From Guyanagaster necrorhizus (lineage: Eukaryota; Basidiomycota; Agaricomycetes; Agaricales; Physalacriaceae), in assembly GCF_019112545.1 (NCBI RefSeq), contig NW_025064884.1, positions 825,454 through 889,453 on the forward strand: DNA of 64,000 bases, in the 5' to 3' direction. Below the pieces are notes generated by a model. That model did not search any database. It saw nothing but the letters and a program-made list of their open reading frames with translations, and was not told the DNA's origin. Of the stretch, positions 1-11,510 are shown piece by piece; positions within the stretch are counted from its first letter, which is position 1, and each line of letters opens with the position of its first letter. The position numbers and the translations under genes were made by a program.

Positions 1-415
1 TCTAGGTGCTTCATATGTACGATATGGTACAATCATGTTTAGGTTCCTGATTCAAGTCCGTGTTTGGTTCATACTCAAACTCAAGCTATAGTACATCACA
101 CATTCTGGCGAGAAACCTGGAACGAATATATATTTGTGTAACAACGATAGATACTAGGTTAACTCAAGGGTGCCTTGTCCTCTGATGTGGTTGCGAGATT
201 AAAGGCATTGCCAAGACAGTCTACAGTTCGACATTCAAATTTCAACTTTAAATTTCAACACTTGCCATGACTTAGCAGCAGTATACATTAAAAGAGACAC
301 GGAATACAAAGCCTTATCCCTAACTATCTTAGATACAGTTACCGTGTGTACTTGTTTCTACTTGATTACCAAAAAAACGAGTTACGGCCTCTAGCCCTGT
401 TTTGCTTAGTAAGCT
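1..415. other. intergenic, no gene seen
   Basis: AT-rich sequence downstream of the stop of the first gene. I see no open frame with protein-like content, no tRNA and no obvious repeat. It probably holds the 3' untranslated region of the minus-strand gene that ends at 416. Confidence 0.5.
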
Positions 416-2160
416 CTATACTTTCTCCGTCGTTGCCTGTCTTCGCAGTGACTCCGCCACAGACTTTCGTCGCATAAACCACTGAAACGGTGGGAGCATA
501 AACATGGAAACTGCGACCCATGCTATTAGAACGCCGAAATTCATGCCAACTAAAAGTATCCCATTAAGATCTCGATGACTATACATGAAGGAATAGGTGG
601 TACTCACGTTCATTCTTGGTCCCGAAGATGATAGTCCTCACAGCGCAGGAGAGGTTGTAGAAGGGAAACGCATATCCGTAGCGATATATATGCGGGAGAA
701 CATCGATGGGCAGGAAGCACACCGAGACATTGACTGGGGTCGGCATTAATAAGGTCGAGCTGTAGGATAAGGGACATGGGCCACTCACCAATAATCCAAA
801 ATATCATGAAGAACGGCACGAATCTCAGCGTCATGAGCGTCACCATCGCCTCGAGCGCCAGTCCCACAGCCAACATTCCAACGTAATTAGCCATCCAGAA
901 TACGAGGAATCCAGAATGTCCCAACCTACATGGCTAGAACTCGAGAAACGAAACGGGAGGGAGAATGGTAGAGGCGACTCACACTGTGGAGAAGTCTACT
1001 TGAAAGGCCAGACTAAGCAGGGAGTAGAATAGTGATAATGCAAAGTAGGCAATGAAACTGGATGTTAATCTGACTCTGACAAGGGAGGCTGTCGTTAATG
1101 ATGTCTCTAGTCCGGACTGTTGACAGGCGACGGAGCAGAAATTCTAAGCGTGATGGAGGCGGTCAGGAAAGAAATTGAAGTAATGAGAGGGAAACATACC
1201 ACAATGAAGCACGAGCACGTAAATAAGACCGACAAAGGTGACAGCACTGGCTCTGCATGGCCGGTGAGATACATATCTCTATACACAAGAAATGGACGTA
1301 CACTGGGACGTCAAAAGGACGCAGGTTGTTGAGGGTGTAGCTGATAGGCTCCGTCAAGACCTGTGGCGCAGTAGTGGATATTGAAACCAGAGTGTCGGAC
1401 GATGACGACGCGACTTTTTGAAGAAAAGATTGGGAAAAGTTCTGAGTAATGGCAGCAAGCGAAGTCTGTACAGATGGGTGGATGAAAGCGCGACTGTAGA
1501 AGGGAATATAAGAACATAGACTTTGAGGGCAGATTAATTACTCACTAGGCATTCTCGTTCCGTGCCTCGATAGCGTAGACTGTAATGGCTTCTGAGCCGT
1601 CATACGAGGAATTTGCCGTTGACACCGCTGATTGTAAAGCTGTCGTGGCGTTTGAGTTGACTGCGTTTTAGATGAGCCACTATTGACAAGAGAGAAATGG
1701 AAATGAGCACATACCAACAACGGCGATCCATGTCTTCTGATTGACGACTAGATTGGCGACCTCTGCTGCGCCGCCGGAAAAATCACTCGACGGCCGTTCC
1801 ATCCAAGAAACTTTAGATGATGAAGACAAGAGACCTTGAACGACCGCATTTCCCACTGTTGACCTATCAAAGTCCTGTCGCGACAGTAAGCTCAAGACAG
1901 AAATATAATAAGGTAGAAAAACTACTCGCCAGAACCCATCCTTGTAAATTATGTGCTGAAATCTTCCACAAAGCGCCCCAATATATTGAAAAAAAGCGAA
2001 ACATCGCGACGGTCACAGCCAGTGTTCCAGCAGCTACGACTTTCATATATATGAGACGCGACGCCTTCATTGGAGCAGATGCTTCCGTGAATTTGGACGA
2101 ATACATAGTTGGGAGGTCTTCACTTTGGATGGAAGGAGTTCCTGTAGAGGCTGAATGCAT
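416..2160 (-). CDS. SNG1-like membrane protein (DUF3533 family)
   Basis: Polytopic membrane protein of the DUF3533 / nitrosoguanidine-resistance (SNG1) family, thought to act at the plasma membrane in drug tolerance or lipid handling. The first exon starts with ATG at 2160 and contains a transmembrane segment followed by IYWGALWKISAHNLQGW, typical of the family. Later exons carry STVGNAVVQGL, then GLALEAMVTLMTLRFVPFF and YRYGYAFPFYNLSCAVRTI in the terminal membrane bundle. The last exon has FQWFMRR near the C-terminus and ends at 416. Several introns of about 50-80 bp split it; the middle exons between about 1000 and 1700 were not resolved. Family assignment is firm from motif order; the transported or sensed compound is unknown. 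Confidence 0.75.
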
Positions 2161-2490
2161 AGTGTTAGTCCGTTCCGTAGTATTTTGGGGAAACGATATA
2201 CCGCGACAGAATCGCTATAAGCATTTTCGGGGGGTAGGAATGTCTGAGATTAGAGAGACACCGGCAGGCGGGTGGGGGATCCGAGGCTAGCTGACCAAAC
2301 CTCCTGATCGTGCGTCAGTACAAGATTACCCACGGTTCCAAAATTCAGCTCCGAGGTCTCAGAACAGTCATGTCCTTGGATGCTGGGTACGAAATGGAGC
2401 GATAATGAACAAGGCTGCTTTTTTCACCATTTGTTTCAGTCTAATGGATGAAATGAATATGAATAAGTACAAAACTGAGTATCTCTGGCT

Positions 2491-2522
2491 GTGGTGGTGT
2501 TGGTGTTGGTGTTGGTGGTGTT
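2491..2522. repeat. short GGT/GTT microsatellite
   Basis: About 32 bp of imperfect GGT and GTT trinucleotides on the plus strand. It lies in the 444 bp space between the start of the SNG1-like gene and the stop of the Vps62-domain gene. Nothing else is recognisable in that space. Confidence 0.5.
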
Positions 2523-2604
2523 AGCGGGCAAGGTCCCAGTCAGGAACATAAATAGATTTTGTTTTTTTAAAAATTTTAATGCTATAGACCTCTTTCAAGA
2601 GAAG

Positions 2605-3949
2605 TTAAATGGTATAATTGGCCTTGCTGCTCTCCACTTCAGCCTTGAACTTGGCAAATTCTTCAGCATATTCAGCAAACACAGTTCCATCAGCGCCGCC
2701 GGCTCTGATTTCAATGCTCCGGGACGAGATCGACGTCTGGATATCGCAGTCGCCAGTGTCGGGACAGACATCGGTTCGGTCGAGGTCCTTGTCTATTGGG
2801 CCTGATGGAAAGATGGGTCAGATCCAATCTTAAGTAATGTCATGTCAAGGCACACCTGTGGGTCCACTAACATAGTGACACTCTCCGAATATACAATACT
2901 GTCTATCGTCACTGTCGGGGTACTGCTCATCGCCCCAAAAGCCTAACCAGTCGAGCCAGCTGACGCCTTCGCTGACCTGCTCGCTACCGCCCACGTCGAC
3001 TCCCCCCGCACTGCTGAAATCGCCAGAGGAAACGTCATACCAGAACCCTCGGAAGTTCTTCGTGACGTCCCAGAAGAAACCAGCATCGGTGGTATCGTGC
3101 AGAAGACCGAAGGGGAGAGTGTAATCTTGCTGTCCAGCTGTGGCATAGTTAGCGTGCGTCCCGGTAGCTACGTATGTGACGGCGCGGCCGTTCTGGGAGG
3201 CGAGCGCATCGTAGGTATAGGATGTACCGCCGGAGTGGGCGGATAGGTAGACGTATTCGGGCGACCCGTTGACAAAGCGGACCATTGAATGCTCCCAGTC
3301 CCCGACATGATTGCCTGTCATTATCATCAGTACTTGGACTAGGAGATGAAGCACGTCTTACCAAAAACAAGTCCTAACACTGTGTTTCCTAGGCAAAATT
3401 TATTAGCATACTGCGGTGTTTTAGTAAACCGAGATCATTGGGCAGGTACCATGATTATAGGAGTAAAAGTAGAAATAGAAAGCGTCGACGATGCCTCCAT
3501 CTTTTTCCACGCAAATTATGGTGGCAGGGGCGGGACTGTAGCCGGAGGAATCAGGCTTGTTAGAGGTGGACAGCAACCATGCGGGGTTATCTTCGACATT
3601 ATCATCGGACGTAAGATACGCGTCTGACGGTACACTGTCGAGGGTTTCGACTGTCGCTTGATATCCGAGGGACGTATAATCAACCTGTCCGAAAAAAAAC
3701 ATTTCAGTGAATTCGGTCGAACACTGATAGACAAGAAAAAACCTCGGGAGTGGTATGCTGAAGATGAACGGATATATCGGACTGCCACCAACTTTCACCA
3801 GAGTACAGGTATGTGTAAGGCGCGTAGGTCAAGGCATAACTGGGTATCGAGTCGCGCTTGGACAGAGGCTTAGACGAGGTAGGTGCACCATGAACTCGCA
3901 GAAAGAGGGCAGCGAAGAGCAGAGAAACCTGGAAGTCAACGAGCATCAT
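2605..3949 (-). CDS. secreted Vps62-domain (DUF946-like) protein
   Basis: The predicted protein opens with a hydrophobic signal peptide (LLFAALFLRVHG) followed by a KR pair, suggesting secretion and processing. The central part has GDWEHSMVRFVNG, YVYLSAHSGG and ATGTHANYATAGQQDYTLP, the conserved blocks of the Vps62/DUF946 family. In that family the name comes from a yeast sorting mutant and the biochemical role is unknown. About three introns (near 3700, 3350-3400 and 2800-2850) were inferred. The last exon continues past the first stop-bounded frame, adds an acidic segment with DVCPDTGDCDIQT, and ends at the TAA at 2605. Start is 3949, or 3946 three bases on (two adjacent ATGs). Confidence 0.7.
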
Positions 3950-4156
3950 AGTCGAGATCCTGGAGGCCCACAGTAAAGAGACGCTGATTCGTTCTCTTAA
4001 ATATGCACATGCATGCTTTGCCTTGCAATCACAGGGATCATTGTATCTGATGAGAACGTCACTTGAGAATGTTAGCAATAAAATTAACAACTATAAGAAC
4101 GAAGGTCCATATGGTCCACGAACGTTCATGTGAGTAAGGTACTGGGATGACTTGAT

Positions 4157-4163
4157 TGAGTCA
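4157..4163 (+). promoter_or_regulatory. TGAGTCA AP-1/Gcn4-type site
   Basis: Perfect TGAGTCA heptamer in the 346 bp divergent interval between the Vps62-domain gene and DSC3. Yeast Gcn4 and Yap-type bZIP proteins bind this heptamer. No other element in the interval was convincing. A single site of this length can occur by chance. Confidence 0.25.
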
Positions 4164-4295
4164 CATGGTGCACGTGGTAACACGGCGCGGAGGTTAAATA
4201 ACGGTTTATGTAAGATGGAAGCTTGGGATCGACCGCATTTCCTTCCTAATTTGGGCCACTCGCGGCACAGCATTACTCTTCTGTCTTCGAAAACC

Positions 4296-5348
4296 ATGCT
4301 CAGCGAAAAGGCAAAGGGAAAGCGACGAGCCGTCGAACCTGTAGAGCCAGATCCTCATCCAGACCGGGCGCTCGTTATTCGTTTCACTGAAGGCATAGCC
4401 GACCTTACTTTATCCATCAGCAAGCATGATGCGGTCCGAGACGTTAAACGAATGGTGCGCAGCTCATTATCTCTTCCATCATTCCAACTATTCATCCAAT
4501 TCAGATTCGTGCCGAGAGGACTGAACTGAAGGAGAGAAAACTCAGGCTTATCCATTCCGGCCGCCTCCTCACCAACGGAACCTTTTTGCTTTCGTGGCTT
4601 GAATCTCTGGAAGATCGGCAGAAACGAGCTACAAGCAACGAGAGGAATTCTGATGAGGTTGTCAGGCCTTCGACGACCTGGCTGCATTGTTCCGTTGGGG
4701 GCAAAATTGATTCCGAAGGGGACAGCGACGATGGTACTGTCCAGGTCAGTCCGAGTCGCTACACCGTATCTCTCGACTTAACCTTTCTAGGCGGGTCAAT
4801 TACAACCAGCAAGAGGTTTCGACAGACTTGCGTCCGTAGGATTCTCTGAGGCAGACATTGCTAACTTCCGTCATCAATTTCACACGTCATCGAGCTTCAT
4901 GGACGACGAACACTTTGATACGGAGGAGGAATGTGAGCTGGGCCTCTTCTCTACGCGTCTTATATTTTGTTCATCCGTCTCTCACAAGATGACGAGCATG
5001 CTCGTGCGCTCGAAGAGCAGTGGATTGACTCCATGGACAACGCTGGAACAGCAACTCTATCTCAGTCGGGGGGACATAATCCGTCTATGATGCAAGGTCT
5101 TGTCGCGGGCTTCTTTTTCCCTATAATACCTCTATTTTTTATTCGCAAGACACACCCACCCGTGTTCTGGGAAGACGGTACTGAATATGAACCTCCAGAC
5201 AGCGTCATCTTTTCGTAAGACATATTCTTTTCCTTCGTTTTCGCCCACCTGATTGTTATTTAGGCGCCCGATGCAAGTTGGCCTCGTGATAGGTTTCATA
5301 GCCAATATCATGTTCGGAATGTGGAGACTATTTCTTGACACATCGTAG
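4296..5348 (+). CDS. dsc3: DSC E3 ubiquitin ligase complex subunit 3
   Basis: Subunit of the Golgi/endosomal Dsc ubiquitin ligase, which in fungi processes SREBP and removes orphan membrane proteins. The N-terminus is a ubiquitin-like fold: ALVIRFTEGIADLTLSI, then after an intron LIHSGRLLTNGTFLLSWL and TTWLHCSVG. The DUF2407 C-terminal part follows: RLASVGFSEADIANFRHQF, an acidic stretch, EEQWIDSMD, and two membrane segments (MMQGLVAGFFFPIIPLFFI and VGLVIGFIANIMFGMWRLF). The protein ends at TAG 5346-5348. Four or five short introns are needed and all keep frame. The start ATG at 4296 precedes the Lys/Arg-rich AKGKRRAVEP region. It is convergent with the next gene, with only 42 bp between stops. 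Confidence 0.88.
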
Positions 5349-5390
5349 AGAGAACACCAAATGATACATCTACCAGTGTTACTATACTTA

Positions 5391-7926
5391 TCACTGACCT
5401 TTGATTATATCTGCTGCCTGAATTTTGCTTTTGTGTGATTATCATTGTATAAAATGTACACATAGACCGGACGGACCTTTTCTCCAATGGCATAGGCCAA
5501 CGTTTGGATGTTGGATGATAGTTGCTGAAACGGACATCAGTCTCGTGAGAGATACGTGCTCATCACGTACCAAAGGTATCACAGAGCAATCGACCTAGTA
5601 AAGCCAGTTTCAAGAAAAGTACATTTACAAGACTTGAGGTACCTACAACCCTTAAATTCGACGTTCCATAGACCAAGAGATTGCTGTCTACCACGCCACC
5701 ATTGCTGCGAGGAACCATAGAAGCCGTACCGGCAGGGTGATGCACCGTCGTCAGAGTATTCCGGATATACTCCCCCATAGTCTCATCACCAGCCTCAGCA
5801 GAGAACGGCGGTACCACAGTGGACTTGATGGTATCCTTGATCGGAGAGGTTTGGCACAACTTGTTTGTAACAAATGCGAGAATTTTCACTAGAACGTCAA
5901 GATCATTTGGATTCGACAGGTAGTTTTGTTCGATTGCGGGTGGCATGAGCGGGTCGACCGACATAATATGAACGCTTCCTCGGTGGAATGGGTGGGTATA
6001 AGCACAAAGGAGGGTAAGGTAGCGTTTTTGACGGTCGATATTCATTCCGGGTATCGGCATGTGGCCATTTAAAGACAAAATCCTGAGAAACGATGAATAT
6101 TTTTTGCTAGTTATGGCAGGGGAAAGGGCCTACTGAGCCATGGGCTGGGTTGCGTCTCTAATCCAATTAGCCAACAATCCGAATTGTTTCTTCATTCCTT
6201 CCCTGACGCTGGAATCCAGGTAGTCCAATGTGTTTCTCGCACTCTCTAGGTTCGCCCTAGATATCCATGTTTCGACCTCATTGGTCGTAGCTATACTTTC
6301 TGCGGGGAAAAAGGCAAAAGTGGCAGATGGAACACCAGCGAAGATCCCTTTTTGGATTTTACTAGTATAAGATGCCATCAAGAAGAAAAAAAGTTGAGAA
6401 GAATTGGAAAATGACATACTAGAGTTCCTCGTGCTCCTTCAATTTCGCGGGATCAGAAAGAACTTCCAAGGTTTCCACGTCCTCATCTACTTCCACGATG
6501 ACGTGTGTTAATGCATGATCCTCTGTTTGCACGAGCTTAGACCCACGTTCGTAAAATTGACTATAAAAAGAGCGTCTCACGAAGGTTCTCGCCAACTCCT
6601 GGTAGATCAATCAAACACTCAATACCAAATGACTGAAGAAGTCGCTCCTGTCCGATTCCCGATAATTCTAAGAGCTGAGGGGTCTGAAAAGAGCCTGAGG
6701 AAATGTGATTGGCGAGGGCGAAGAAAGATGATAAGGGGTACCGTACCAGCTGATAAAATTATTTCCTTCGAAGCATGCACACTTTTGGTCAGCCCGTCCT
6801 TCACCAAAGTTACGCTGGTGGCCTGATAGCGACCACTCTCTGTCTTCGTAAGATTGACCTTGGTTGCGTGAGCATTCGTCAAAATCAGCAAGTTAGACCG
6901 ATCGGCATTTGGAGCGTAGTAAGCAGAAGCCGAATAGGAACGAGTCGCAGTCTTTGCTTCAACCGACGTTGGGAAAAGTAGAGATCCAACTGGATGACCG
7001 TTACTCTGTAAGTTCGATTAGAGTGGGGCACGAGATATGATGGAATCCTGTGACTAACATTGTCTAGATTACGCGGAATGCCTAAAGACTCGAGAGTATC
7101 AAGGAGTTGCGTGTGGACCTTTGTAACATGAGGCGGAAAAGATTTTGCGATGGGCCCTATCGGAATTTGAGGGCTGAATCAAGATGAAACGAGTAACCTA
7201 CCTTCGGTCCCATGTAAGGCAGTATCTGGGACGACGGAATACGCTGTGGCTTCCTCATCTGTCAACGTAGGAGTCTCCAGATGTTCACTCTAAAAACGAC
7301 AGCGAAGAGGCGTTAGCAGCAAGTGCATATATCTCAACGATGATCCTACCTTCTTCATGTAGTGAAGCATATTTTCCCAGTTCCATCCAGGGTTGCCTAG
7401 ACTCTCTATAGCATCTATCTCTTCCTTGGACGGGCGAACGGAAGCAAAAAAATTCAACTTGAGGGCATGTTAGATGAATTGCAGCTACTTTAACTTCAGC
7501 GGTGAATGACTTACAAGAGAAGATCCACCAAGCCCTTTCCCTCGAGACTGGGACAACTGCCTATTGTTGACGAACTTCTGAGGAACAGTATGGAAGTTCC
7601 AGTCATATTTGGGATCGTGCAGAGCCCTTGCCATCATTCCTGAGAATCACTCTCACTGTGGATTCACGTCCCTGACTGGTGACGCGCGTACCGGGAATAT
7701 TTACCAGATCGTCATGTTCATGGTACTCCCCGGCTTCAACAACCCCTACGATACAGTCCGGATTCTCAGAGAGCCTGTATCCGAAAAGGAAGTTACTTCA
7801 ACACGCCCAACAAAGAGATCCTAGAATTACGCACCGAGCAGCAACGACAAGTCCTGCAGTTCCTCCACCTACTACTAGGTAATCAAATTTGGTCGTAAAA
7901 AAATCGACGACAGTAACGATGGGCAT
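5391..7926 (-). CDS. GMC-family FAD oxidoreductase
   Basis: Glucose-methanol-choline oxidoreductase, an FAD-dependent alcohol or sugar oxidase/dehydrogenase. Exon 1 begins at ATG 7926 and contains DYLVVGGGTAGLVVAARC, the dinucleotide-binding motif. Further exons give [46 protein letters not shown] and, near the C-terminus, HHPAGTASM with the catalytic His. The final exons were joined by hand: after GTSSL come VDCSVIPLQLSSN and AYAIGEKAADIIKGQ, ending at TGA 5391. The second catalytic position appears to be Asn rather than His. About ten introns. No clear secretion signal precedes the FAD motif, unlike aryl-alcohol oxidases, so an intracellular choline/alcohol dehydrogenase-like role is possible. 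Confidence 0.85.
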
Positions 7927-8892
7927 TTAGAGTTGAAAGATCAGGTATGTGAACGAGATTTGTTGCCGTTGGATACGGCAGTTAGCACTGCCGCGTTGAT
8001 TGATTTCAGTGAGACAAGACAGCTTGAGAGTGAAGCAAGCTGAATTTCACATCCGAGTCGAACCGGTAACCATGATGGAACGCGAACAAGACCATCAGAC
8101 AGAAAACTTGAAAATCTTGGGTTTATCATAATTTTGATGGAACGGGTCGGGGGAACGGGGTTTGTGAGAGTGAATCTCTCAGCAAGCCTCGGATAGTCGG
8201 AAACTCATCCTTCTTTACGGGAAAATATTCCTCATTCGCTTTCTCATCTACGGAATCCTAGAACTTACAGAAATCGACGAGGCCGCGTTAATGCTAAAGA
8301 AAGCCTGCTATAATAATCTCCGTTGGTTCCTTGAATCTGAAAGCAGGCCGTTGTCCTCCATATTTAGAGAGTTTTCCTTCAACTACTATCTTCATTGGGG
8401 ATTTCAACGCTACGCTGTCTCTGTTTCATCACTTCTATACCCTTACGTGTCCTGTTGTTCCCGGAATCAGATACTGTAGACACACCTCGGGTCTACTACA
8501 CCTGAGCACTGTATTAAATGTTTTTTTCTTGTGGACGCATATTTCCTTTCGGTGGATCATTACTCCCAGCTGCAGAGAAACACCTGATCAATTTGACCAC
8601 AGCTGTTCTCAAAGTGGGACAGGCAGACCTTTGAATGGTGCGATTTATCAAACATGGTCCAAATGTCACGTCGCTTCGCTTCATTCTCGCTTTCGTCCGA
8701 AGAAAGTGAATGGAAATAACTAATCGTAAGATCCTTATTGAAAAAGTGCTTCTCAGGCTGTCGCAAGGTGTGCATATGGCAGAACTTAAAAGTTCAGATC
8801 CGATGCACGTACCCGTTCATATGGGATGCATATATGGAATCTATGTAACATCGCTTCTTTCCTTTCTCTCACAACTTACTAATCCGCAGAAT
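7927..8892. other. divergent intergenic region
   Basis: Interval of 966 bp between the starts of the GMC oxidoreductase and the P450. I see no protein-like frame, tRNA or repeat. It should hold both promoters. A CATATAT run about 65 bp before the P450 ATG is the only TATA-like sequence noted. Confidence 0.4.
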
Positions 8893-10976
8893 ATGGCGTT
8901 CTGGCTCAACAGTTTTGTCTACGCCCTTTCTTTACTCTGTCTCGTCAAAGTGTGGAATGCATACCAGACTTACGTGAAGGTAGGATCAAGCCTCGGAAAC
9001 TGGAAGCACGTATTTATCTCTCCTTGGCAGCTGAAAGCGATCCCTACCGTTGGCCCATCCGGATTTATATCGTCATGGATCGGTGCATTCAGGTTTCTGT
9101 TTCACGGAAGGGAAATTATTCAAGAGGGATATAGCAAGGTTGATATGAATGCACCCAGCTTTCGTTTCTCGTATTGTGGGCTAATGTCTCACGTACGTAG
9201 TATCGCGGGTCCGCCTTCAAGGTGCCTCTTGTCGATCGTTGGATGGTAATCGTGAGCGGTGACCAGCACATCGATGATATGAGGAAAGCCCTTCCCGATC
9301 ACCTTTCGTTCCTGGACGAAATAGAGAATGTGAGTGATGAGTTGTCATTCAAGCATCCAGCACGAATATTGTACTCACAACTATCGCCTTGGCAGACATT
9401 GCAAACGACGTACACCTTGGGAAGCAGCCTCCACTCGGACCCCTATCACATCGACGTTGTACGGAGTGCGTTGACAAGGAATATTGCAGCTTGCTTCCCG
9501 GTCGTTCGTGATGAGATTGAAGCCTCCTTCAAGGATGAGATACCAGAGGCGGAAGGCATGCCTTCGCCATCCTATATATCTGTTTTAGTTGTCTCACTCT
9601 CTTCAGATTGGAAAAAGGTTCCCGCCTACTCGTCCATCTTGCAGATTGTTTGTAGAACCACGAACCGATTGTTCGTTGGTCTTCCGCTCTGTCAGCTGTC
9701 CACATTCTTCTATTGGCACTTACTGATGATCTGACCGGGCCTAAGGTCGAAATCCTGAATACAGAGCACTTAACATTGAACATACCATACAAGTCGTAAC
9801 TTCTGCTCAAGCAATCAACGCCTTTCCTGAGTTTCTAAAACCGTGAGTTTTGCAATGGATGTCTGTACTCAGGCTTACGGTGCTGAATTTAGACTCGTCG
9901 CCAATTTCTTTACGCCTATATCTCGCAGTATGCGCAAGGCCGAGAAGCACTTGGGTCCGATCATAAGAGACCGCTTAGAGAAGGAGAATGAATATGGTAG
10001 AGACTGGCCCGGAAAGCCTGTGCGCATTTTGACCCACAAAAGAAAGAACCTTCCATTGACTTAATGGTACAGAATGATCTTCTATCATGGCTTATCGAAG
10101 TGGCTTACGGAGGGGAAAGACGCACCGTCCGTGACTTAACCAACCGTGTTCTTGCTTTGAATTTCGCTGCTATCCACACAACATCAATGGTATAGACAAT
10201 ATTAACCTGAGAGCCGTCTACTAATCTTTGCGTCAGGGATTTATTAATGCATTATATTGTCTGGCTGCACATCCTGAATGTGCTCGACCACTTCGAGAGG
10301 AGATTGAGGCTGTTATCAAAACAGATGGCTGGACGAAACAAGCAATGGGGAAAATGCGAAAACTGGATAGCTTTCTTCAAGAGGCACAGAGGATATATGG
10401 AGTAGGCGCATGTGAGTAATACTGCCTCGGGGTTACATAAACTGACCATGAAAGATAGTGGGAATGGGTCGCACAGTCCGGAAAGACTTCTCCTTTTCAG
10501 ACGGGACTGTAGTTCCTGCTGGGGCCCACGTGTCCGTTGCTGCCTTCGCCACTCATATTGATGCGGTACGTTCAATATTGTACTCATCGTAGCTCTCTCT
10601 TACGTAGATCGATAGGATAACTATGAAGATCCTTATGAGTTCAAGCCCTGGAGGTTCTCTGAGATGAGGGAACAAGAGGGTGAAAGCATACGCCACCAAA
10701 TGGTTACCCCCAGGCTTGACTATATTCTCTTCGGCGTCGGACGCACAGCCTGGTAAGCGCTATGTACAAATGCACAATAACTGAAGCTCAGCTGTACCTA
10801 GTCCTGGCCGCTTCTTTGCAGTCAATGAACTGAAAACCTTGTTGTCACACGTTCTTCTGAATTACGACGTGAAGATGGAGAAGCCTGGCCAAGTCCCACC
10901 ACCAGGCTGGTTTGGCTCTGCGCAACTACCAAACACAAAGGCCAAAGTGATGTTCAGGAAACGTAAATTCTCATAA
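8893..10976 (+). CDS. cytochrome P450 monooxygenase
   Basis: Membrane-anchored P450; fungal members oxidise terpenoids, fatty acids or xenobiotics. The ATG at 8893 gives an N-terminal hydrophobic anchor (FVYALSLLCLVKVW), then IPTVGPSGFISSW, the proline-rich hinge. The I-helix reads LNFAAIHTTSM, as in agaricomycete CYP512-like enzymes. The ExxR motif is EAQR, after KLDSFLQ. The haem-binding loop FGVGRTACPGRFFAVNEL is complete, with its cysteine codon split by an intron at about 10752. At least eight introns were found and all checked junctions preserve frame, for example PLC|RNPEYRALN and LKP|RLVANFF. The stop is TAA at 10974-10976. The substrate cannot be inferred; neighbours give no pathway. 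Confidence 0.88.
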
Positions 10977-11510
10977 ATTCCTTACTATCAAATCAAGATT
11001 GGTCACCTTTACGACCTGCCTTTTTATGCCGCTGGAATGTACTTGATTGGATGTGGATCGATTTTAATACCTGTGATACTTACATTACGGAGAATCGAAA
11101 TCCGCTTGACGAGAAAAACATTGGCTATCTAGGTGATAGTGGAGATTCCGGTAGTCATCGCTAGAAGGACAATGGTAGACGATTTTTGTTTCATCGAGAT
11201 TTGAAATTCTTTCTCAGCGAAAAGAATTGTCTGCTAGACTCGAATCAGTCTCACCAGCAGTTGTCTATACTCTAGTCGATCGACTGCCTTCAACCGAGCC
11301 ACTCCCCAGTCTCACTGTGTGCTAATTTATCCACCAATCTACTAACCGAGATGATGAAGGGAGTACTTAAGACGACACTCAACCGAATTGACAAGTTGGT
11401 TTCATAAGTAGACTCATGCCTATGGTCATACAAGTATCTGTTAGTACGGACTTCGATACAGTTCTGTTAACAGAACATCATCAACTAATGGGACCTTCGT
11501 AACTGACACA
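10977..11510. other. intergenic, no gene seen
   Basis: Space between the convergent P450 and EgtB-like genes. It contains their 3' regions; no coding-like frame, RNA gene or repeat was recognised. Confidence 0.45.

Noticed and set aside
5563..5565. Stop codon following FLKLALLGRLLCDTFGT as the end of the GMC gene
   Set aside because: Two more introns give VDCSVIPLQLSSN and AYAIGEKAADIIKGQ, the expected C-terminus, so the gene ends at 5391.
8331..8723. Plus-strand frame containing FIGDFNATL, like the GDFN motif of endonuclease/reverse-transcriptase elements
   Set aside because: No other endonuclease motif in any frame nearby; the rest of the frame is low-quality sequence in a divergent promoter region.
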